This document shows positions 9,474-18,938 of a stretch of 64,000 bases of DNA, one piece after another. The notes under the pieces are model-generated. The model was not told the DNA's origin, searched no databases, and worked only from the letters and a program-made list of their open reading frames with translations. Made by a program: the position numbers and the translations under genes. Origin of the DNA: Linnemannia schmuckeri (taxonomy: Eukaryota; Mortierellomycota; Mortierellomycetes; Mortierellales; Mortierellaceae); assembly GCA_029449235.1 (NCBI GenBank), contig JANATG010000001.1, positions 1,674,001 to 1,738,000 on the forward strand. The letters run 5' to 3'. Position 1 is the stretch's first letter. Every line of letters starts with the position of its first letter.

Positions 9474-11621
9474 TTAGGAGAGCATATAGGTAGCAAGGAG
9501 GGTGGCCCAGGAGAGGATAGAGACAGAAACCTGCTCGACAGTTGTGGGGGATGCCATGTTGGATGGCAGGGTATTGGATCGTCGACGGGATTGACCTCTG
9601 TTCTGCTCAGGGAACGAACCGGGCATCTCGTTGTCATCAACAGTTGCTGTTGCCGCCGCTGCTGCTGACGATGTCGTGGCGGAAGAAAAGGCGTCTTGAG
9701 ACGACTCGGGTGCAAGTAATGACACCTTGGGGGTGGTGAACCGACTCGCCTGTTGGCTCTTGAGGACATCAATTTCGGCAGAGAGACGCATCATCTCGTC
9801 GTAGTTGGAAATGGATTTTCGAAACTCGCTTTCACAGCCCGAAAGCTTGTCAACCAACGTCGTCAGCTGAGTTTCCCGGTCCCTCAACGTTTCCTTCAGA
9901 ACACGTTCGCCATCTATTATTAAGTAAAGGATATAAAAACAAATTTATTAGCATGTTTTACACTCGAGAAATATAAAACAAAGGAGCCAACACAGTGCCA
10001 AAAGTTACTGAAAAGAGACTTACCACACTTGCGGCGATACTTTTCGTCAGCTTGCTGGAACGCCGTTTGCCACATCTTCAACGACGCAGTAAGATCCTTG
10101 ACTTCAGAGTAAAGCTGCTGGGTCAGCTCTGAATGATCTTCTGAGCGGGCCGAGACAACCTCCATGCCAAAGCGTGCGCGAGCATGCTGCTCCGATTGGG
10201 CCAGTTGAAGCTGGCGGTGCATCAAGTCGACCTGCTGGACCAAGAACTCGTATTCTCGCCTCCAACTCTCCACCGGTCGAGCTCCAATAACGCCGCTCTG
10301 GCCCACCTGCTGCTGGTCGTCGTCCGTCTCGCTGTTTAACAATCTAGAGAGATGAGATGTCACTTTGTCGAGTTCCTGGTTCAAAAGAGAGTTGGTCCTC
10401 GAAACATGTGACACCTCCGTCTCCAGGGCCTGGATCTTGCACTGCATCTTGACCCAGTCTCGAGTGGGCATCTCGGGACCACTTGCCGTCGACATACCGA
10501 CAATGCCGTTATTAAAATAAGACATAGGTACAATTTTGGAAGAGTGACCCTGACTGGCCAGGATTCGACTACTGGAACTCGGAGTCAGTTCCATGGTGTT
10601 CGTTGTGTGAGAAGATTTGTTTTTGTGCGAATGGTTGTCCATGGACGACTCCACATTGGCCATGGAGTGGCGGCTGTAGCTGACGGCTGTGGATTCACCC
10701 GAGCGGGAAGAGGAATGCAACTGCATTGATGCAGACCTTTGGCGCCTCATGCTCTCGTGTCGTCTGCGGAGCTGGCTTGGCAACATAGGGACGGATGTAT
10801 CAACTTCCTCTCCCTCGCCAGAGAGGTAACCACCTTCAAAGCGCTGGCCAACCCCCTTGTCGATTGGCGTTACTGTAGGCGTCGAGTCCTCGGGCAAGGG
10901 CATTAAAGGCTGAGATGGAAACGAGAGCATACTCAACCGCTTCCCGTTGCCCTGGTTGCCATGGCCATGGAACTGAAGAGGCGAAAGAGGTGGTGAAGGA
11001 AGTCCTGGCACGATTCTGGGTGGGAGCGATTTTGTGGCGATCTCCTATAAGTCGATTATCAGAAGGGAAGAAAAGGTGGCGATCAGATAAGGCTCGTTGA
11101 TGTTTGCTCTCAATCGCGGGGTGAAAGTAAAAGAACAAAAAAAAGGCAAACATTTTGTTCGTTTCGGAGCCCTGGCTAGGGGTGAGAGATAGTGCCAGTG
11201 CACCCTTCACTCGTCGTTCAAATGCGCATTGTTGGGTGATTGCACACGTTTGTAGCGGAGCCTTGCGCTCCGTTGGATGACAGTGCATTTTTTGTCGTGA
11301 AGGGGAAGGAAGGCATGTAGGAGTACGGGGGGCGTTATTGTTTTTCAAGGGGGGAGGGTCAGAAAAGGACAATGATTGTGCGCGCAGGAGGTTGAATGGG
11401 AGGGAAGGGTCACCTCAGGAACGGGTGCGAGAGGGAATATTTTTTAAAGTACGCTCAACCGTTATTGTAGATGGTGTGCAACGTATGTGGGCCGATGGTT
11501 GGTAGGAGGATAGGAAGGAGACGAATATGTAATGTTTGATGCTTACAGGACGAGGGTGTTGAGCCGCAGAAGAGGAGTTGGTGGTCGAGATGGGCTCGAT
11601 GGAGGGGCGATCAGAAGGCAT
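9474..11621 (-). CDS. Coiled-coil protein with C-terminal hydrophobic tail (probable tail anchor)
   Basis: Three exons (11621-11547, 11044-10024, 9913-9474) give 511 residues. I do not recognise the family. Residues about 1-190 are Ser/Pro/Arg-rich and disordered. Residues about 195-420 are rich in heptad-like Leu/Glu/Gln patterns (ALETEVSHVSRTNSLLNQEL; QVDLMHRQLQLAQSEQHAR) and are likely coiled coil. A Ser/Ala linker leads to a hydrophobic final stretch, VSVSILSWATLLATYMLS, which ends the protein and could be a tail anchor for ER, mitochondria or peroxisome. Joins at both introns keep frame (phases 0 and 1). The 502-bp first intron could hide another exon, so the N-terminal junction is the least certain part. 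By architecture it could be a membrane tether or cytoskeleton linker. Confidence 0.75.
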
Positions 11622-13806
11622 TATTATGGTTGAAGAAAGTAGATTATGTCAGGAATGAGAAACAAGCGAGAGTTAGGGTTGATGGGAGCGAGTAGAAAAA
11701 AGAGTTTGAGGGTCGTGAAGGAGAATGCGGAAGGAGAGCAAAGAAGAAAAGAAGAATGAGGGATGAGGGAAAGAAGATGGGAAGGGGAAAAGAAGAAGAA
11801 GAAGAAGAAGAGGAAGTGGACAAAGAGGAAGACGAAGAAACGAAGAAGGAAGAAGACGGATAAGAAGAAGACGAAGAACGAAGAAGACGAAGAGGAAGAG
11901 GAAGAACAGAAGAGAGGAGGGGGACAAGGGGACATACACAACATCCATCCCGCCGCCCCATGGCATGGTTGTACCTGTCCTCCAAAAGAGATACACAAAG
12001 GAAACTCTTTTTTTTCGATCTCCTTCCCATCCATCCCATATCATCCCATGCTCCAGTCGGTCCTCCCGCATGTTTGTTTGTAGTTGTCTTGTCTTGTCTG
12101 TGTTTGTTGTTTGTCTCTCTCAAATGTTGTCTTTGCTCTTTCTCTCTCTCTTTTTTTTTTTTTTTTTTTGACCTTCCTTCCTCCACTCCTCTCCTCCTTG
12201 TGCGACAACGGATGTCTTCCTCTGTGAACTGGATCAAAACTCTCTTTTTTCTTTTTCTTTTTATCCTCTCACTCTCTCTCTTCATGCTTCCCCTCATGGC
12301 TATCGTTTATTAATACCCTTTTGGAAGTATCGTTGCAAAGGAGAGGAAAAGAAAAACAACGCACAAGAAAAAAAAAAAAAAAAAAAAAAAGACAGATACC
12401 ACGCGCGGGATCTCAAAACCTTCTTCTTTCCTTGTTATCGTACTGAAGAAGTGAGGATGTAGAGAGGATAGGGTTGGATCTTAGGGTCAACCTTGCTTGC
12501 CTGTTGGGTGGGATGTTAGTGCATGTTTGGACGTTGAAGCGTCGATAACTTGGTTTGGACAAGCGCGAGAGAGAGAAAGAGTCGGAGTATGAGGAAAAGG
12601 CAAACCAGCGACGGATCGCCCACTTCTAGTGGTTGTTAAAACAAATACTAGAAAAAGACAATAAGCATCATCATCCTCAATAAAAGCAAATACAATAATG
12701 ATAATAAAGCCAAGCGAAATGTCATCAACGATCTTTGGGGTTGCAATTGAGGTACCAGTATGAAGGAGCTACTACTGACATATGGTCCGCCCAATGGCCT
12801 TTTCCCAACTGCTAATTTGTATGTTTATTTATTATTAAGCAAAAGTCAACGGAGAACGACGAAGAATGTGAAAGGCCGGGCAAAGACACGACAGGGAGAC
12901 AAGGCAGGAACGAACAGACCGACAGGCGAACAACTTCCAAAAAAAAAAAAAAAAAAAAAAAAGGGAGCAAACAGGGAAAAACATCCACCATTTTTCCACC
13001 GAATGCTCTCGTATTTTTTTTTCGGTTTTCTCCAATGGCCTTTGCTCTACAAGTGGTTTACGTTCACAAGGGAAGAGGGATGAGGTAGGTCCAGCCAGTT
13101 AGGTTGCTTCCTCCTGTCAAAGAAACAAAAAGAAAACAGACTGCTCTCACTTTTCTGCTCTTTTTTGTTCTTTTTCTCATGCCACTCTCATTTTTCACAC
13201 CTCATCCAGACCATGTTGGGGGTAGGACGGAGGACATGGACGTGGACAAGAGAATAAAAGTACTGACGGTCGCCGCTCCATACGATGACCCTTTTTCATG
13301 CTCTCAACTCGCATCATCTTTATGACTTGCTTGACCTGTGCATAGCTGATTATTATGATGGTGACGGGCAGTCTGAATATCGCTGATGCTTTCCTTTGTT
13401 CGTAAATTTATCACTTCTGGAACTAACGACATCAGCCCTTGACACTAGGTTCACCTCATTCTTCATTTATGTGCCAGACTGGACGCCCAATTAGTCACAT
13501 GACATCGACCAGCATGTGAACCTTGCAACCCAAATAAAATGCTTTGGGGATGCCTTTACTGCTATTGTTTTTTTTTTTTTTTTGTTGTTGTCTGTCTCGT
13601 TGTGTTAGTGCAATGCTGTTTTGTAAGCGAATACAAATACAAATATAAAAATAAAAAATAATCATCCGACTCCATGGTTTCACAGTGCTCTCCATAGAAA
13701 TAAAGGAAAACAGTGAACGAGTAGAATGAGAAGAAAAGAGAGGAACAATACGAACGCACATCCCTGTCATATGGCCTTCATTGGAATGATGTTATTTTAA
13801 GCGAAC

Positions 13807-13878
13807 AAACAAGGCGAGCAACACGAACAAGGCGAGCAACACGAACAAGGCGAGCAACACGAACAAGGCGAGCAATAC
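13807..13878. repeat. 18-bp tandem repeat, about four copies
   Basis: The unit GAACAAGGCGAGCAACAC is repeated about four times head to tail, the first and last copies being imperfect. It lies in a gene-free region. There are no spacers, so it is a minisatellite and not a CRISPR. Confidence 0.9.
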
Positions 13879-14411
13879 AAAAGAACAATTGATGAGACTT
13901 TGGGATCATGTCAATTGCCGCTTTTGCCTGATCTTTGCCTGGGAATCTTTTCTTATTTCTCCTTTTCCCGATCTCAGCGTTGAAGTTTATCACGCATCGA
14001 TAGCAGTAAGCGGAAGATAGAATTTTTCTCTATAAATTGGATTGTCGGTCTGCACCTTCCTCCTTCTGGACCCTTGATGCTCTTTTTGCATGAAGCATTG
14101 GCGATGTCATTCCGTCAGCATATCGATATTCTGTTTGTCGAATAGAAACAACTTTCACCTGTAAGCAATAGCTGGGTAGCTTGGCAAAAGTAAACAACTA
14201 TCACGAGAAAATGTCTAGGGGACAAATATGCTCTCTGTTATTAGCTGAGCGTAGGGCGCTAGGATAATAAAAAAGGGCCTTGCTCAATAAGAATAGAGTG
14301 TTTTCATGTGGGGGTGAGCAAGAGCAATACCGCCTACTGTAGATATCTATTGGGGTTTACTCTGCAGCACTTTGCCAGGAAATAGCGAAGGACGAATTGC
14401 AGCTTGGCGTT

Positions 14412-14477
14412 GGCTTAGCCAGGCCTCTGGGCGAGCTGCGTTCGCGGGCTTAGCCAGACCTCTGGGCGAATTGCGTT
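14412..14477. repeat. Two 31-bp imperfect direct repeats, 35-bp period
   Basis: Copies at 14412-14442 and 14447-14477 share the core GGCTTAGCCA and CCTCTGGGCGA with about three differences. They are GC-richer than the surroundings. No function is evident. Confidence 0.85.
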
Positions 14478-15270
14478 GGTTGATGATGAAGTAGAAGACG
14501 ACACACCAGAAAAGACAACCAAAATAAATAAGAACCTATAGCGGTCATTTGTGTGACTTTGAAAGGCCACTAATTCACTTGCATACAAATATCGATGCTA
14601 GGCCAAGTCCGGTCTAGAAGACAACACGTTTTCTTTTTTTATTTTTTATACCTTCTCATCTCATTCGCGCGACACGACTCGGCTCAATTTGTATTCGACG
14701 AGGCAATTGTTGGTCCCAATGACAGGCTGTCAACTAGAGAGGGATTGGCGTCATTGCTTTTTTTTTTTTTCTCTTGCAAGTTGGCGAGAGCTCTTTTCCA
14801 ATTTGCTTGGATGCACCAAGAACCGATACTAAAAACAACGGGAGAACTACAGCCACCCACATCAACTTTCAGGGAGATATCCCTGCGAATGAGAAGAAAA
14901 TTGTTGAGGTCATGGTGATGGTACGTTGGAATAGGGAACATGCATATTATCTCAGGCACAAACAAACAAAACAAACAATAGCCTTCTAGTCTGCTTCCAA
15001 GCTACAGTAAAAGCCACGACGCCACCGCCCTTCCTTTGCCTTGGTCTCGACGCGTCTATCATTCTTTTTGTGTTTATCCAGACCTGAATGGCGATTGGTC
15101 CATTGCACGATGGCCCTAGTTGGTCACTTTGCGGTCATCGTTTTTTGTTCTTCAGTGTCTCTGTTTGAACAAGCACCATCCGAGTGCAGGACGGGGTACC
15201 CTTGTCCCTTCGCCATCTCCAAGCTAATTTCCCAGTGCATCTCACTATGGCCATACTGTTTCGCAAGTTG

Positions 15271-15277
15271 TATAAAA
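15271..15277 (+). promoter_or_regulatory. TATA box of the Thr-rich GPI protein gene
   Basis: TATAAAA lies 122 bp upstream of the ATG at 15399 in an otherwise mixed-composition segment, followed by CT/CA-rich leader sequence. Position and match suit a focused promoter of a highly expressed cell-wall gene. Confidence 0.6.
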
Positions 15278-15398
15278 CGGCCTATCAAACCCCACTTTTT
15301 CTACCTCATATTTAAAGGATCTTTCCTCAACACATCCACTGCACCTATTCTCTCTACTCTGTCCTACTCAGTACCGCCCTCTCCAACAACAACAAAAA

Positions 15399-15734
15399 AT
15401 GAAGTTCTCCATTGCCTCTATCCTCGCCGCCACCTTCCTGGCCGCCTCCGCCTCTGCTCAGACCACCACCACCACCACTACCACCACTACCACTACCACC
15501 ACCACCACATCCACAATTTCCACTGCCACCAGGACCTCAACTATCACCATCCCCATCACCACAACCATCACCATCGGCGTCCCCACTATCATCACCACCA
15601 CCGTTGCGACTTCTCCTACCGCATCCCCTACCAGGGGTCCTTCTGGAAACGCCGGAAATGCCCTCCAGGCCGTCAATGCCAAGGCCGCCTTGGCCGTCGG
15701 TGCCGGTGTCGCTGCTCTTGCCCAGTTCTTGTAA
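15399..15734 (+). CDS. Small secreted Thr-rich, probable GPI-anchored cell-wall protein
   Basis: A single exon of 111 residues. An N-terminal signal peptide (MKFSIASILAATFLAASASA, likely cut before Gln21) is followed by a run of 16 Thr and a further Thr/Ser/Ile/Val-rich stretch with no Cys, suited to O-mannosylation. The C-terminus has small residues (GNAGNALQ) and then a hydrophobic tail (ALAVGAGVAALAQFL), as expected for a GPI attachment signal. The homopolymer is coded by alternating ACC and ACT. Strong C-ending codon bias, an upstream TATA box and a downstream AATAAA suggest high expression. Function beyond a wall or surface role cannot be inferred. Overlapping frames on both strands are long only because of the repeat. 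Confidence 0.85.
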   Translation: MKFSIASILAATFLAASASAQTTTTTTTTTTTTTTTTSTISTATRTSTITIPITTTITIGVPTIITTTVATSPTASPTRGPSGNAGNALQAVNAKAALAVGAGVAALAQFL

Positions 15735-16465
15735 AAAGACTTGACAGTGCGTCGGACAGAGTCTTCTCGTTTTTTTATCATCTAATCCTTAATTAATAAA
15801 CCGAAGGTGTTGAGGAAACCTACATATCCGCCGAAGGGTTGTATGCTTGTGGCAATGAAATATGGTGTTGTGGATGGGATCATAAAGGTTGAGTGATTGT
15901 GTCTGCAGGGATGGCTTGTAGAATGGAGCGTCGAAATAAAAACCAGGTTTTTGTTCATGGCTTTTTCTGTATGCATTAGAGCGAACCAATCCTCTGCCTT
16001 TCTTGCGCCTCCTTACTTTTTTGTCCCCTTCTCTTTTTTTTTCTGATCGCGTGTCCATTAGCATTCATAATTGACCGTGGTACAAGGACATGGCTGTTGG
16101 GAATCTACGCGAAGCACAGATTCAAAACGACCCTAATAACATGATTGTATTTTGTTTTTCATAAAGAAAGCTCACTGCGCGGTTTTTTAATCTTTCTGAC
16201 CAATAGCCGAAAAAAACCTCTTACGTCGAAAGACTTTTTGAGTCTTTCCTTTCATTTTTTTTCTTCCTCTTCCTCTTCTCCTGCTCCTTTTTTATCTTTT
16301 ACACTTTCCCCTGTGTGCCTCCTCCACTACTACCCCATTCTTTCCTGCGTTCCTTCTCATTCTCTCTCCCCTTCACTTACTCATTCATTCACTTTTGTTC
16401 ATTCCCCTTTCTCTCACCTGTTCTTCGCTTTATCCTGTGGTACACAGCATAAAACATCCCAGAAA
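15735..16465. other. Intergenic, 731 bp, between Thr-rich gene and ATP-grasp gene
   Basis: It holds the AATAAA of the upstream gene at its left end and a strongly CT-rich stretch (about 16240-16440) just before the ATP-grasp start, probably leader or core promoter. No gene is visible. Confidence 0.5.
15795..15800 (+). terminator. AATAAA polyadenylation signal of the Thr-rich gene
   Basis: AATAAA in the context TTAATTAATAAA, 61 bp after the stop codon of the Thr-rich protein gene. Confidence 0.55.
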
Positions 16466-17023
16466 ATGACACCTTCAAAGTCCGCAGAGAGCCACACCGC
16501 CACCGCACCTGCCGGAAACCCGACTATAATGTGGAGCGTCCACGGTAAACTAGACTACCAACGAGCATACAATCCCACAACCCACACACATACACATGCA
16601 TACACACGTTTGCATCGTCATTGCATAAAGGATATCAACTGATCTAGGAAGAGTTCCGGTTTAGTCAAGACGCTAAAAAAAAAATACAACTAACCACCCC
16701 GTTTTTTTTTTTTTTTTTTTTTTCTTTTATTTTCTTGGCGCTAGTGTTTGCGTCGTATGCGCTGGTCAAGGATGTCGACAAGGACAAGGATGATATCTAC
16801 AACGATGACTCGTATTTTATTACCACAAATGATATTGGCGAGATGATGGCTACCGAATGGAACCCCGAACTGCGTCTGGTAACGTACAGCAATAACAACA
16901 CAACACAACAAAAGTGAATTTGTGCAAAGGACACACGCACAAGACAAAAAATAGAGAGGCCTCACTTCAAGGGGTCCACTTGATAGGGGTAGAAGAAATC
17001 GGCAACTGACACTCTAAATCTCA

Positions 17024-17056
<33 letters not shown>

Positions 17057-18715
17057 AAACAAAACAAACGCATAAAAAATCAAATAGGGGATCAAGAAGG
17101 CGATAGATACGATTCCACACGTCTACCGTCAAGAATGGCACTACGTCGGCTTGGACTCGATCGACCGCATCATCCAACGAATCGAAGCCAAAGAAAGTGA
17201 TCATGATCCTCTCGGCAGACCCTTCGACCTTGCCAAATTCCCAGATCTCCAAAGGAAGAACGTTCTAATCAAACCGGTGGTGATGAATTTCATTGATGGG
17301 ATGGAGACGGATGGGTGGCCGGGCATTACGGTTATTAAGAAGTTGGAGAGTCGATATATTGCGTTCACGGGTGCCGATTCAACGCTTTATCACCTTGATA
17401 GTGATAAAGCGCTGATTAAGCGACACCTTGTGGACTCCAAGACGCCGACCCCCGGTTATTGTGATATCTACTCACGGTTAGATGAGGAAATGGAGACTTT
17501 GAAGGCCAAGGAGTATGCCGAAATGCCTGAAGAGGAGAGGAGGTTGAAAAAGGTGAAGTCGAAAGAGGAAATGGAGGAGGACCGTCAAGAGGAAGAGATG
17601 GCTCAGAAGGCAGTACTGTATGAGAGACTTTCGAAACTCAAGTTCCCTCTGTTGGTCAAACCGGCCAATTCGAGTTCGAGTCGTGGAATTTCGACAAAGT
17701 CTGTGGTTGATACTCCTGAAGAGGCCTATGAGCGCGCCATGGAGACGAAGCGTATCTGGGGACCCGTCTACGTTGAAGAATACATCACCGGTAAGCTACA
17801 CTATGAAAATTAAACATGCAGTATACAATGACAATTCACATATGAAAAAGAAATGATACTCACCCTCTCTTTTATCTATTACTTTATTTCTGGTTGCAAA
17901 ACAATATTAAAGGCCGGGAATACACAGTACTCGTATCGGGATCGAACGCGACAGGAATCAAGGTCTACAAGGTGCTGGAACGCGTCTTCCGGTCCGAGAT
18001 CCCTGAACGCGAGCGCATACTCACCCACGATATGAAATGGGGCGAGAACAATTATGGATCCGACGAGACCGTCAAGACAGCTCAGTGGTGGATGCAGGTC
18101 TGTTCCGATGCCGATCAGGAACGGCTCCAGGCGATTTCTAAATCTATTTATGCCAGCTTTGGCGGGAATGGGTACTGTCGGATGGATCTGAGAGAGGACC
18201 ATCGATCTGGCGAAGTCTATGTTGTGGACGTCAACGGTCAGTTTCCTGTCTTTGTTATGTTCGCTGTTGCTTAAAAAGGGTGTCGTCTGTGGGCATGAAA
18301 GTAGACTGACAGCTTATATCTTGACTTCCATGAAATGATAGCCAACTGCTCGATCGATGAGGATGAAGACTGTGCAATGGGAAAGGTAAAACACATGACT
18401 CTTCGTGATTCCACTACTGAAAACCTGCACGGGACCCTTAACACCGCCCATCCTCTTCTCTCTTCTCTCCTCTACCAATCTTAACTCAAATAGATCCTGA
18501 AGGCATCAGGACTGACATTAGGCCAGTTCTTCTCGATTCTAATGGATGACGCGATCCACGTGCGCGACAACTTGGTGGCAAAATCCAAGGGACATGTCCA
18601 CTCCGAACTCAAAAACCTTGCCACCTTGGCCGCTACAGGACTAACCATACGTCCCGACGCCGTCGTTACTGTCGACGATAGGGTCTCCCACAAGAACATT
18701 CGCGTCTCTGCATAA
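16466..18715 (+). CDS. ATP-grasp protein resembling D-alanine-D-alanine ligase
   Basis: Six exons (16466-16544, 16745-16878, 17088-17790, 17913-18236, 18342-18385, 18494-18715) give 501 residues, all junctions in frame. The sequence has an ATP-grasp layout: a Rossmann-like N-terminal part, a central segment with the ATP-lysine motif KFPLLVKPANSSSSRG, the adenine-side motif VYVEEYITGREYTVLVSG, and the metal-site strand YVVDVNANCSIDEDEDCAMG near the end. ATP-grasp ligases couple a carboxylate to an amine or thiol via an acyl phosphate. Bacterial D-Ala-D-Ala ligases are the closest well-known family, but fungi have no peptidoglycan, so the substrate is unknown. A highly charged Glu/Lys/Met insert (about residues 200-250, nt 17480-17620) precedes the ATP lysine. 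Introns argue for a settled fungal gene. Intron 2 holds a T-run at about 17023-17055. Confidence 0.82.
17023..17055. repeat. T homopolymer in intron 2 of the ATP-grasp gene
   Basis: About 33 consecutive T lie upstream of the acceptor at 17085-17087 of the ATP-grasp gene. Confidence 0.85.
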
Positions 18716-18938
18716 CTCACTTTTTTTTTTGTTTGGCAATATTGACTATGACGCAAAGTTACTTAATTCAGACTTGTTATGTAATTAAACAAAATGCGAA
18801 ATGAGCTTCGGGTTACATTTTCTGTTGCAATGAGAAAGGGAAAAAAAATACTAAAGAATGAAGCAAATAATAGCAAAGGTAAGCAGGCAATGTCTCAAGA
18901 AAAATACGAAAATAAGAAGAAAAGATGAACGAGAACGT

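Larger units (their letters stand above)
11622..15398. other. Gene-poor intergenic region, 3.8 kb
   Basis: I see no supported gene. The first 300 bp are GA-rich on the plus strand, the CT-rich leader side of the coiled-coil gene. Homopolymers lie at 12150-12169 (T), 12368-12390 (A), 12939-12962 (A) and 13568-13583 (T). An 18-bp tandem repeat is at 13807-13878 and a 31-bp direct repeat at 14412-14477. Open frames here are short and of simple composition. The right end holds the promoter of the Thr-rich gene. Confidence 0.6.

Noticed and set aside
11644..12297. Lys/Arg/Glu-rich and Ser/Phe-rich frames on the minus strand
   Set aside because: They follow GAA/CTT simple repeats upstream of the coiled-coil gene and have no conserved content.
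13807..13878. Direct repeats that might be a CRISPR
   Set aside because: Copies are contiguous with no spacers, in a eukaryotic intron-bearing genome; a minisatellite fits.
15041..15796. 251-codon His-rich frame over the Thr-rich gene
   Set aside because: Alternative frame of the ACC repeat (CAC/CCA reading). The Thr frame has signal peptide and GPI signal, so it is the real one.
16466..18715. ATP-grasp ligase as recent transfer from bacteria (for example endohyphal bacteria)
   Set aside because: Five spliceosomal introns and base use like the neighbours argue for a long-resident fungal gene; an ancient transfer cannot be excluded.
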